From contig DHJV01000069.1 in assembly GCA_002404515.1 (NCBI GenBank), positions 1 through 20,126 on the forward strand: DNA of 20,126 bases, read 5' to 3'. The notes under the pieces were generated by a model that was given only the letters and a program-made list of their open reading frames with translations, was not told the DNA's origin and did not search any database. Position 1 is the stretch's first letter. Each line of letters opens with the position of its first letter. Both the position numbers and the translations under genes were made by a program. Positions 1 to 6,186 of the stretch are shown one piece after another. The DNA comes from Lachnospiraceae bacterium UBA4711 (GTDB taxonomy: Bacteria > Bacillota > Clostridia > Lachnospirales > Lachnospiraceae).

Positions 1-276
1 ATAGTGGATATCGAAGGTGATGGATATGGGGAAGTACCGAGAGACAGTGAGGGCGATACCATATCGACATCGGAGGCACCTGTGCATGATGGCATGGCAA
101 GAGGCAGCTCTGAAAAGGAAAAGGCTGAGAAGAGGCTGTGTGAAGAGGGCGGGTGTAAGCATGAAAAAGGTGAAAAATCTATCTTCGATAGAATATCAGA
201 CAAACATCAACAAGTAGCTAATCGTTCAGGAATACTAGGACATACAAAGACAAGAGAAAAAGGAGAAGAACTGTAA
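1..276 (+). CDS. 3' end of an unidentified accessory-element protein (partial)
   Basis: The frame is open from the left edge to a TAA at 274-276, so the gene probably begins outside the window; a GTG at 4 is only the first possible start inside it. The visible tail of about 90 residues is hydrophilic and rich in Glu, Gly and Lys. It ends with a stretch around IFDRISDKHQQVANRSG that resembles the C-termini of long multidomain proteins found before zeta-toxin genes in Tn1549-like elements; this comparison is from memory. The next gene starts 19 bp downstream with its own AAAGGAGG site, which suggests one transcript. Another frame is open from 17 to 217 and reads as a basic peptide, so the frame choice is not certain. 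No function can be given. Confidence 0.5.
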   Translation: MVDIEGDGYGEVPRDSEGDTISTSEAPVHDGMARGSSEKEKAEKRLCEEGGCKHEKGEKSIFDRISDKHQQVANRSGILGHTKTREKGEEL

Positions 277-295
277 TTGAAAGGAGGATGTACAG

Positions 296-2191
296 ATGGC
301 AATAGAAGATAAGAAAGATAGGGATATTGTGTTGCTGACGGGGCTTCCGGTTAGTGATGAAATGCAGGATGTGCTTGATAAATGTAGTGCAGGAGAGTAT
401 GTGGATATTGATGAGGTAAATGCAACGCCTGAGATGAAAGCTGCGGAAAGTTGTGTATCTAATTCAACACCAACTATTAATTTAAAGGACAGAGATCCGA
501 TTCAGAATCATGTATTTGAGACGCTCATGAATTATGGATCCATCAGTCTTGATGAGAGTGGTAAGCCGCTTGTTGACAGTCATGGAAATACAATATATAA
601 TAATGATGTAGAAAGAGGCAGACGCCTTGATATCGTAATCGGTCTTCCCGCTTCTGGGAAATCATCAGCCATAGTAGATACAATTTCATATGAGCATCAT
701 TCCATGCTAATTGATAACGACGAAGCCAAACGACAGTTTCCGGAATTTAACAAAGGATGGGGTGCAAATACGGTACACAAAGAATCGCAGATTGTGGAAC
801 AGGCGGTATTTAAGCAGGCTTTAAGTGAAGGTCGGAATATTGTTCTTCCTAAAGTCGGAAGTGATGCAGGAAAACTTGTGAAATCCTATATATCATATGC
901 CAAGGATGCAGGATATAAAATCAACGTTCATTTTGTTGACCTGGATAGAAATAAGGCACTTGGGAGAATGATGGGCAGATTCATCCATACTGGAAGATAT
1001 TTGTCGCCTAAGCTTATAGATAAGTATGCAAATGAGCGTGATGGAAATCGCATCGCACAAGCATACGAGGAGCTTAAGATGATGGATGTGATTGATGGAT
1101 ATTCTAAGTGGGATAATGATGTAGGAAGAGGAGAAAAACCGATACTTTTAGAGGCAGCTAATTTAGATGATGACTTTATAAAGAATGCAAGAATGAAAGG
1201 AGACATGGAGAATGAAGAACGTAAACATGGACAATTTAACAGAGGCAGCGAAGATGACTTATGTATCAGCGGAGACAGTGCTGGAGACAGAGGAACGCAT
1301 GAGCATAGCGGAGGACGAAATCCGGGCGAGAATGAGCGAGATGGAGAACATGACGCCAGTGGAGAAATATCAGTTCCAGAGGAAGATTTACGACAAGTAT
1401 CTGGTATAGTTGAAGAATTTCGGGCAAATACGAGAGATAAATTTCATGAGCTTGATGGAGAAAATTCTGAGAGCATCGAAACAATGGTGAGAGGACACAT
1501 CGAAGATGCGATAGAGACATTTGGCTTAGACGCAAAAGTTGTTGATGTTGTGTTGGTTGGAAGTAGATCACGAGGGATAGAGCATGAGGAGTCAGATGTA
1601 AATGTTGTAGTAGAATTCTATGGTTCTGAAAGGGAAGATGCACTTTCTGATATTCTTAATGAGGAGGGGCTTTCAATTGCAGGAAAAACTATAGATATCA
1701 ATACAATAACTAAGGATAGAACTGGAACACTTGAGACGTTTCTTCCAGAAGAAGAAAAATACCTGGCTGAGAAAGCTGCAGCAATGGAACAGACTGCGGC
1801 ATCAAAAAATATGGTGGCTGATATGTCTATAGAACAGGCTGCGGAAGCAGAGCTTAAGAGTAGTGATGAAAAGAAACGGCAGCATCCTGATCAGAAAAGA
1901 GGTGGGAAGTTCGCTAATTTTTCTATGCAGAAGAAGGAGAATAGTGAAAAGTATAACTTATATGCAGATGTTCAATATCCAAGTGGAGAGATAGATAGAC
2001 ATAAGTGTATTGCACAGTTTGACAACAAATCTCTTGCGCAAAGATTTTGTGAAAAACGTGGTTTACAGTGTGATGATGTTACTGGAAACTTGGATAGTGT
2101 TATTAAGCATAAGAAGCAACTTGCAAATCAGAAAGGTAAGATATCTCCAGATAGAAATGAAAGGAAGCCAGGGAGAGGCATAGGAGATTAG
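296..2191 (+). CDS. Zeta-toxin-like P-loop protein fused to a minimal nucleotidyltransferase domain
   Basis: AAAGGAGG lies 9 nt before the ATG. After an acidic N-terminus, residues about 107-290 form a zeta-toxin-like P-loop NTPase: Walker A GLPASGKSS at 116-124, LIDNDEAKR soon after, and the conserved-looking stretch LPKVGSDAG. Classical zeta toxins phosphorylate UDP-N-acetylglucosamine, but no epsilon antitoxin gene is visible here and toxicity is not implied. Residues about 306-371 form a low-complexity charged linker that overlaps another reading frame. Residues about 400-490 form an MNT-type nucleotidyltransferase fold with GSRSRG at 422-427 and SDVN at 433-436; the second aspartate of the usual DxD is Asn436. 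The lysine-rich tail ends in GRGIGD. Such proteins are common cargo of Tn1549-like conjugative elements. Biochemical roles are inferred from motifs only. Confidence 0.75.
   Translation: MAIEDKKDRDIVLLTGLPVSDEMQDVLDKCSAGEYVDIDEVNATPEMKAAESCVSNSTPTINLKDRDPIQNHVFETLMNYGSISLDESGKPLVDSHGNTIYNNDVERGRRLDIVIGLPASGKSSAIVDTISYEHHSMLIDNDEAKRQFPEFNKGWGANTVHKESQIVEQAVFKQALSEGRNIVLPKVGSDAGKLVKSYISYAKDAGYKINVHFVDLDRNKALGRMMGRFIHTGRYLSPKLIDKYANERDGNRIAQAYEELKMMDVIDGYSKWDNDVGRGEKPILLEAANLDDDFIKNARMKGDMENEERKHGQFNRGSEDDLCISGDSAGDRGTHEHSGGRNPGENERDGEHDASGEISVPEEDLRQVSGIVEEFRANTRDKFHELDGENSESIETMVRGHIEDAIETFGLDAKVVDVVLVGSRSRGIEHEESDVNVVVEFYGSEREDALSDILNEEGLSIAGKTIDINTITKDRTGTLETFLPEEEKYLAEKAAAMEQTAASKNMVADMSIEQAAEAELKSSDEKKRQHPDQKRGGKFANFSMQKKENSEKYNLYADVQYPSGEIDRHKCIAQFDNKSLAQRFCEKRGLQCDDVTGNLDSVIKHKKQLANQKGKISPDRNERKPGRGIGD
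1212..1409 (+). CDS. Possible overprinted 65-aa protein inside the zeta-nucleotidyltransferase gene
   Basis: This ORF lies in a different frame from the 296-2191 gene. Its ATG at 1212 follows AAAGGAG at 1196-1202 with a 9-nt gap. The translation looks like a natural helical protein ending in MTPVEKYQFQRKIYDKYLV, whereas the host frame over the same bases is low-complexity Gly/Glu/Asp/Ser/Arg. A TGA at 1213-1215 in the third frame forms an ATGA junction with this start, as if an upstream gene once ended here. From memory, similar MTPVEKYQFQR peptides occur next to zeta-toxin genes in related elements. An alternative is that the ORF is a chance open frame. Function unknown. Confidence 0.45.
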   Translation: MKNVNMDNLTEAAKMTYVSAETVLETEERMSIAEDEIRARMSEMENMTPVEKYQFQRKIYDKYLV

Positions 2192-2205
2192 AGAGGTAAT
2201 GAAAC

Positions 2206-3030
2206 ATGGACAAAAGATCAGTCGAGTATAAATTGATGCGAACAGCAAATATAGTGTTTTTGTTTTGCATCGTCTTCGAGGTCGTTGGAATTATGACTGT
2301 AATGTTCTGGGGAACATTAGGAGCAGAAATGGCTATATACTTTATGACATTCGTATTTGCAGTATTTCTTGCAAGAAAGAATGGACTGAGTATAGTTGTA
2401 AAAAAACCAAATATAAGCACGTTTCTTCAGGGGATTGGAATTACAATTTGTGGAATTCCGGTAGCATTGGTGCTTAGTGCATTGGCAGCATTTATGTCAT
2501 CGGCAGGCGTGGATACATCTGAAGATGTAACGATATATCCTATTTGGCTGTCTCTTATAGCATTTGCTGTTGTGCCGGCAATTGTTGAGGAATATGTATT
2601 CCGAGGTGTAATCTTAGGAGCATATCTTCAAATTGAAGAGCGAGCTGCGGTATTTATAAGTAGCTTATTTTTTGCAATGTTGCATTTTTCTCTAGGATCA
2701 GTTATGTATGGATTTATGTATGGTTGCATATTTGCGCTTGTAAGGGTTGCTACAGGCAATTTGATATATTCTGTAGCGATGCATGGTGTATTTAATATGG
2801 TGAATGTAGCAATGGCTTATATCGGTATAACAATGGTGCCTGGTTGGATCGTGCTCCTGGCATTTTCTGCAGGACTTGCTGGATTTATTATATTACTTAT
2901 CGTGTTTTTCAAAAAAAATCCTGTGTCACTTTCCAAGAGTAGTTTTAAACGTAGACAACTAATAACAAGAGAAGGGTATATAACATTAATAATTTGCCTG
3001 TGTGTTACAGTTATGCTGCTTATGATGTAA
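2206..3030 (+). CDS. CPBP-family intramembrane glutamic endopeptidase (CAAX protease-like)
   Basis: This 274-residue protein is mostly transmembrane helices. It carries the three CPBP/Abi family motifs: EEYVFR (Glu128, Glu129, Arg133), FAMLH ending at His160, and HGVFN (His193 to Asn197). In this family the glutamates and histidines form an intramembrane active site, as in Rce1. Bacterial members are linked to bacteriocin self-immunity, peptide processing and regulation. The ATG at 2206 follows GAGAGGTAA, and the gene starts 14 bp after the zeta-nucleotidyltransferase gene, so it is likely in the same transcript. A strong terminator follows at 3036. No bacteriocin gene is seen nearby, so the substrate is unknown. 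Confidence 0.85.
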   Translation: MDKRSVEYKLMRTANIVFLFCIVFEVVGIMTVMFWGTLGAEMAIYFMTFVFAVFLARKNGLSIVVKKPNISTFLQGIGITICGIPVALVLSALAAFMSSAGVDTSEDVTIYPIWLSLIAFAVVPAIVEEYVFRGVILGAYLQIEERAAVFISSLFFAMLHFSLGSVMYGFMYGCIFALVRVATGNLIYSVAMHGVFNMVNVAMAYIGITMVPGWIVLLAFSAGLAGFIILLIVFFKKNPVSLSKSSFKRRQLITREGYITLIICLCVTVMLLMM

Positions 3031-3035
3031 ATATG

Positions 3036-3066
3036 GGGCTTTCCGGGAGACCGGGAAGCCCTTTTT
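3036..3066 (+). terminator. Rho-independent terminator after the CPBP gene
   Basis: An 11-bp stem (GGGCTTTCCGG with CCGGGAAGCCC, one T-G wobble) encloses the loop GAGA and is followed by five T. It sits six bases after the CPBP stop codon and closes the region 1 transcript. Confidence 0.85.
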
Positions 3067-3113
3067 GTTGAAATTCTATCGTATGTAACAATGGTCACGA
3101 TTAATACACATAA

Positions 3114-3123
3114 CAATAGTAGT
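3114..3123 (+). repeat. Candidate left attachment core of the mobilizable element
   Basis: CAATAGTAGT occurs here and again in direct orientation at 8540-8549, near the 3' end of the large serine recombinase gene. The two copies bracket the whole mobilization module. The repeat is only ten bases, so the boundary is a hypothesis. Confidence 0.35.
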
Positions 3124-3176
3124 TTTTGAAAGTTATTAAAAGGGAATGAAATATATGCCTGATTGATGTAAAAACT

Positions 3177-3205
3177 TTGACATATTAGATGAGCCGTGAT
3201 AATAT
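3177..3205 (+). promoter_or_regulatory. Promoter of the candidate antitoxin RNA
   Basis: TTGACA at 3177-3182 and TAATAT at 3200-3205 are separated by 17 bp. This near-consensus housekeeping promoter has no ORF downstream on the same strand before the terminator at 3261, as expected for a small RNA gene. Transcription would start near 3212. Confidence 0.7.
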
Positions 3206-3217
3206 GATTATAGAAAA

Positions 3218-3244
3218 GGTGCTACCGATAGACGGTTAGTCCCT
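3218..3244 (+). repeat. Left arm of a long imperfect inverted repeat shared by both RNA 5' ends
   Basis: GGTGCTACC, then ACGGTTAGTCC, are found again on the other strand at 3506-3473, where an extra inserted stretch separates the two blocks. Each arm lies just downstream of a promoter firing inward, so both transcripts would begin with nearly the same sequence. Short self-complementary blocks (ACCG/CGGT here, CTACC/GGTAG in the other arm) could form 5' hairpins. Confidence 0.7.
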
Positions 3245-3260
3245 AGTAATTAAAGAAATG

Positions 3261-3305
3261 ACAAAAATGCCGCTTCAGTTTACCAGACAGGGCGGCTATT
3301 TTTGT
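3261..3305. terminator. Bidirectional terminator shared by toxin mRNA and antisense RNA
   Basis: ACAAAAATGCCGC at 3261-3273 pairs with GCGGCTATTTTTGT at 3292-3305, with one bulge. The A and T tracts give a T-rich tail in both directions. The stop codon of the small leftward peptide (3296-3298) lies within the right arm, so toxin mRNA and antisense RNA overlap here. Confidence 0.75.
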
Positions 3306-3394
3306 GTCTTATTATTATCCTTACCAAAGGAATATCCTATTCCAAAGCAGGTTAAGCCGAAGCTTACTACTGCAATAAAATCGACAATACTCAT
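3296..3394 (-). CDS. 32-aa hydrophobic peptide, candidate type I toxin
   Basis: The leftward ORF encodes 32 residues, starting MSIVDFIAVVSFGLTCF and ending GKDNNKTQK. It has a single hydrophobic segment at about residues 3-23 with a charged polar tail, the layout of TxpA/Bsr/holin-like type I toxins. An AAAGGAGG site at 3412-3405 lies 10 nt before the ATG. A TTGATA-17-TATAAT promoter at 3542-3514 would give a leader of about 110 nt. The leader contains a hairpin (GGAGGG/CCCTCC) and the repeat shared with the convergent RNA. The ORF ends inside the shared terminator. I recall similar GYxxGKD-type peptides in Clostridia elements but cannot name a family. It could instead be a non-toxic small membrane protein. 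Confidence 0.65.
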   Translation of the reverse strand: MSIVDFIAVVSFGLTCFGIGYSFGKDNNKTQK

Positions 3395-3472
3395 ATGGCT
3401 TAGCCCTCCTTTCCTTTGCTTCCAGAAATCTGGTTTCTATGTAATCGGAGGGTCACAGTCCCTCCGTAGTGA

Positions 3473-3506
3473 AGGACTAACCGCCTACCGTGATATGGTA
3501 GCACCC
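3473..3506 (-). repeat. Right arm of the inverted repeat, in the toxin mRNA leader
   Basis: Read on the minus strand this arm gives GGGTGCTACC and then GGCGGTTAGTCC, matching 3218-3244 except for an internal insertion that creates a CTACC-N7-GGTAG hairpin. It starts at the predicted first base of the toxin mRNA. Confidence 0.7.
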
Positions 3507-3513
3507 ATAAACA

Positions 3514-3542
3514 ATTATAACAATAAAACGCTATTTTATCAA
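3514..3542 (-). promoter_or_regulatory. Promoter of the candidate toxin mRNA
   Basis: On the minus strand, TTGATA (3542-3537), 17 bp and TATAAT (3519-3514) form a near-consensus promoter. The start would be near 3506, exactly at the beginning of the inverted-repeat arm. It lies just beyond the relaxase stop codon. Confidence 0.75.
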
Positions 3543-3552
3543 TGTATCGCTT

Positions 3553-4995
3553 TTATATATCTTCATGATTTCTTCCCAAATAGGTATTTATCTCTTTTTG
3601 GTAATTTTGTAATTCATTTATTTCGCGCTCGTTCTGTCGTTGCTGATCTTCAAGCTCTCGAATTTCCTGTTCTGCCTGTAGCAATCTTTTTTGAAGTATC
3701 TTAATGCTGGAACTGTTGATTAGCGATAAATCTATATTACGGTTTTTAAGAGCAAATTCTGCATCGTGAAAGGCATTTAATTGTGTGTCGTGCTCCTGGT
3801 AATACATCTCCTTATCAGGCGCTTTAGCTTCGTTTATAGAATAAATTTTTAACTTTTTATATAATACACAATCATCAATAAAATGGCGCAATTCAGAAAT
3901 TTCGTCTCTATTTTTGGATATGGATGATGCAAGATAATTATTTGTCGCTTTCAAAGATTTTATATGTCCACTTATATCAGTATACCGGATACCATAATTA
4001 TCCATCAGCTCCTTTTCTATTTGTTGCATTCTTCTTGCATTTTGCACATTTGTCCATCTGTGCAATAGATAATTATCCGATGTAACAGGAGTAGAAACAT
4101 CTCTTATGGATTTAATCTTTAGACTGTTTTTATCAAGAGTTTTTTCCAAAGGAGTCATGGATTCGTATAAAGCTTTCTTTTTTGCTATTTTTTCTTTTGC
4201 TCTTTCTTTATGCGATTCGAGATATGATAATCTTCGAGAAATTCTCTTCCTAATGTTTTCATCGGTATAGAATGTGCCAAGAGAGTAACCTCTGTGAAAA
4301 CGGTCTTCATCTGGAAATTTGTACTTGGTTACAATTCCGTATTTTCGGGAATTACCCTGTTCGATTATTATGTTTTCAGCTTCTAATAATTCAATAAAAT
4401 TTCCGAAAGAGGAGGCTTTCATAATCGATCTATCAATCAATTTTCTAAGTTGGGTTTTCTTTGAGCCTGATGGATTTGACTTATCTTCTAGCCACTCCTT
4501 GTAATTTTTTCCTTTTCCTCTTTTTTTGTCGATTACACTGAGGCCATATTCACGGCATAGGGCATCATTATTTTTTTGCAATGTGTGAAGTAGTGAGAGA
4601 TTATCATCCAACCTTCTCCCCGTCATACCACGTTCTGCAGAACACATAACAAAGTGATTGTGAATATGTCCCTTATCGACGTGAGTAGCACAGATGAAAG
4701 AGTAATTTTCTCCGAAAGTATTGTGCATAAATTTCATTCCAATTTCATGTGCCTGTTCTGGAGATACCTCATCCGTAGGGGCAAACGATTGTATGAAATG
4801 ATATGCTAAAATCCCCTCAGAGTTACGGTTTTGTATTTTATTGGTTAGTGCCATTTTGAAACATAATTCAATATTTGAATCAGTACAACCATCGTAAGAT
4901 ACAAGAAGCCGCTCGTTAGTCTTATCAGGATTACGCACATAGTTGATAGTTGCCCTTATATTTGCTTTAACTTTTATGATTTTGGTAATCGCCAT
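3553..4995 (-). CDS. MOBP-type relaxase (mobilization nuclease)
   Basis: This 480-residue protein begins with a Relaxase/MobA nuclease domain. Tyr19 in INYVRN is the likely nicking tyrosine. His105, Asp107, His110, His112 and His114 in HVDKGHIHNH form the metal-binding signature. The enzyme would nick one strand at oriT, stay attached to its 5' end and pilot it through a conjugation machine supplied by another element; no type IV secretion genes are present here. The C-terminal third is charged, with a predicted coiled coil at about residues 425-470. The start overlaps the end of mobC by 29 bp, implying translational coupling. The stop lies close to the toxin promoter. Confidence 0.93.
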   Translation of the reverse strand: MAITKIIKVKANIRATINYVRNPDKTNERLLVSYDGCTDSNIELCFKMALTNKIQNRNSEGILAYHFIQSFAPTDEVSPEQAHEIGMKFMHNTFGENYSFICATHVDKGHIHNHFVMCSAERGMTGRRLDDNLSLLHTLQKNNDALCREYGLSVIDKKRGKGKNYKEWLEDKSNPSGSKKTQLRKLIDRSIMKASSFGNFIELLEAENIIIEQGNSRKYGIVTKYKFPDEDRFHRGYSLGTFYTDENIRKRISRRLSYLESHKERAKEKIAKKKALYESMTPLEKTLDKNSLKIKSIRDVSTPVTSDNYLLHRWTNVQNARRMQQIEKELMDNYGIRYTDISGHIKSLKATNNYLASSISKNRDEISELRHFIDDCVLYKKLKIYSINEAKAPDKEMYYQEHDTQLNAFHDAEFALKNRNIDLSLINSSSIKILQKRLLQAEQEIRELEDQQRQNEREINELQNYQKEINTYLGRNHEDI

Positions 4996-5362
4996 CTATA
5001 TCACCTACCCAATTCTCTTTTTCTTTAAATTTGATAAATTTAAATTTTTCCTTAGTTGCCTTTTTTACAATTTCTTGTATCTCAGTCATTTGACTTTGGA
5101 GCAGTTTTATTTGATAAGGAGTTACGGAATATGTTTCATTTACGGCTGCTGCAATTTGGTTGATGTTATTTCCTACACGGGAAATTTGCGTGGAAAAATC
5201 ATATAAGCCAGACATATCAAATCTGTAACAATGTCCGGAATGTATATAGGCTCTAATTACCTGTGAGACAGAACTGTATTTTAAAAAATCTTGTTGTTGT
5301 TTCAGCATGCTGTATTCCTCTTCTGATATTTTTAGATGTATTTCTTTTGATTTTTTACTCAT
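4967..5362 (-). CDS. mobC: MobC-like relaxosome accessory protein
   Basis: The 131-residue protein has an N-terminal region (KSKEIHLKISEEEY) typical of ribbon-helix-helix DNA-binding folds. The MobC signature NNINQIA lies near residue 68, and the tail is lysine-rich. MobC proteins bind and open oriT so that the relaxase can nick. The gene precedes and overlaps the relaxase gene and follows a leader holding the candidate oriT, the usual mobilization order. The ribosome site, AAAGGA, is rather far from the ATG (about 13 nt). Confidence 0.88.
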   Translation of the reverse strand: MSKKSKEIHLKISEEEYSMLKQQQDFLKYSSVSQVIRAYIHSGHCYRFDMSGLYDFSTQISRVGNNINQIAAAVNETYSVTPYQIKLLQSQMTEIQEIVKKATKEKFKFIKFKEKENWVGDIDGDYQNHKS

Positions 5363-5503
5363 TTTCTTTTTTGGTCCTTTCTTTTATTTAGGGGTTTGGG
5401 GATGTGCCCCATTTCTTTTTTTGTATTTTTTCTGATTTGTCTATGGCGACAAATTTGAAAAAATGCGGTTTTGTGGATATAAAACCAATGCTTGCTGTAC
5501 TTG

Positions 5504-5583
5504 GTTATGCCACGGGTGGCATAACAGGGCATAAAAAAACTGCTGTTACTATGGGCACACTTCTCCCACGGATAACAACAGAA
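5504..5583. other. Candidate origin of transfer (oriT)
   Basis: This non-coding stretch upstream of mobC has a perfect 9-bp inverted repeat, GTTATGCCA (5504-5512) with TGGCATAAC (5517-5525), around CGGG. A second, imperfect repeat follows (TGTTA...GGG with CCC...TAACA, about 5543-5577), ending in GGATAACAACAGAA at 5570-5583. Inverted repeats next to a relaxosome operon are the hallmark of oriT. The 14-mer recurs at 6223-6236. The nick position cannot be assigned from sequence alone. Confidence 0.5.
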
Positions 5584-5595
5584 TTATTTACAACA

Positions 5596-5624
5596 ATTAT
5601 ATGTCAATAGAGAATGTAGTGCAA
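5596..5624 (-). promoter_or_regulatory. Promoter of the mobC-relaxase operon
   Basis: On the minus strand, TTGCAC (5624-5619), 17 bp and TATAAT (5601-5596) form a promoter. Transcription would cross the oriT candidate before mobC, so relaxosome binding at oriT could repress the operon; this regulatory link is inferred. Confidence 0.6.
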
Positions 5625-5742
5625 GATTGTATTGCTAAACATTTATTGATTGATTGGAGAAAGTATGAATGATGGGTGATTTAGGAAAATAATATAGAAA
5701 TTTGGGGCATATCGATCTGTTTTTTATGCTTTTTTCAGTCTG

Positions 5743-5813
5743 TCTTGATTAGAAGTTTTTAATTACTTGCCTGTTTGTCAAGTAATTACTGTTAATCTTG
5801 ATTAAGAGGGAGG
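5743..5813 (+). promoter_or_regulatory. Repeat-rich leader with operator-like palindromes
   Basis: A perfect 9-bp inverted repeat, AATTACTTG (5761-5769) with CAAGTAATT (5779-5787), is followed by the palindrome TTAATC-TT-GATTAA (5792-5805), which abuts GAGGGAGG. CTTGATTA also occurs at 5744-5751. The symmetry suggests protein-binding sites or a hairpin controlling the next gene. No convincing -35/-10 pair was found. Confidence 0.4.
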
Positions 5814-5818
5814 TGGCT

Positions 5819-5842
5819 ATGGATTGGGTGCGAATTCTATGA
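5819..5842 (+). CDS. Possible 7-codon leader peptide overlapping the next gene
   Basis: ATG at 5819 follows GAGGGAGG with a 5-nt gap and encodes MDWVRIL. Its TGA overlaps the ATG at 5839 as ATGA, so ribosomes could pass from the leader to the next gene. The alternative is that GAGGGAGG serves the TTG at 5824, which would make this ORF fortuitous. Confidence 0.25.
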   Translation: MDWVRIL

Positions 5843-6186
5843 AAAAAGAGTTCCGAAGATTTAAGCTAAAAAAGCACTTAATTCGGGTACACTCAACTTC
5901 TTATAGAGAGCTTCGAGAAATGCTAGATGTGTGCGATAAGGTTATTGTTGGTGATCTGGAGTACATAGAAGATGTAGAGGGAATTACATTGGAACGAAAA
6001 CCAGGCGTTGGGGGATATGTAAGAGTAGCACAATCCTGGAGAAAAAGAAAATGTCCTATGCGTCCAGACGAGGAGAAGGCAATTTTGATTGCATATAAAA
6101 AGGAAGAGGATCCAGAACTGAAAAATATATATTTAGGCATCCTTATAAAATATTGTTCTCCAAGTTCTTATGAAAATGATATATAG
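5839..6186 (+). CDS. Unrecognised basic 115-aa protein of the mobilizable element
   Basis: I do not recognise this protein. It starts MKKEFRRFKLKKHLIRVHS, then has a mixed alpha/beta-looking middle with DKVIVGDLEYIEDVEGITLE and a helical C-terminal third. It has no membrane segment and no catalytic motif I can name. The basic N-terminus would suit nucleic-acid binding, but that is speculation. The start is ambiguous: ATG at 5839 overlaps a 7-codon ORF, while TTG at 5824 in the same frame has the better-spaced ribosome site and would add five residues. It lies between the mobilization operon and the recombinase and is transcribed towards the latter. Confidence 0.6.
   Translation: MKKEFRRFKLKKHLIRVHSTSYRELREMLDVCDKVIVGDLEYIEDVEGITLERKPGVGGYVRVAQSWRKRKCPMRPDEEKAILIAYKKEEDPELKNIYLGILIKYCSPSSYENDI

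Larger units (their letters stand above)
3213..3305 (+). ncRNA. Candidate antisense RNA antitoxin, convergent with a small toxin mRNA
   Basis: A strong promoter at 3177-3205 and a terminator hairpin at 3261-3305 define a transcript of about 90 nt with no convincing ORF. Its 3' part is complementary to the last codons and terminator of the leftward 32-aa peptide mRNA. Its 5' part (3218-3244) repeats the 5' leader of that mRNA in inverted DNA orientation. Known type I systems such as txpA/ratA and bsrG/SR4 of Bacillus and fst/RNAII of Enterococcus also use convergent RNAs overlapping at a terminator. The antitoxin role is inferred. Confidence 0.55.

Noticed and set aside
296..2191. Complete epsilon/zeta toxin-antitoxin pair
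   Set aside because: No epsilon-like antitoxin ORF is next to the zeta domain, and the 65-aa overprinted ORF does not resemble epsilon.
3258..3704. 148-codon plus-strand ORF
   Set aside because: It covers the toxin ORF, leader and relaxase end on the opposite strand. It has no ribosome site and no protein-like pattern.
5404..5610. 68-codon plus-strand ORF
   Set aside because: It spans the oriT candidate and its inverted repeats, lacks a ribosome site, and gives no recognisable protein.
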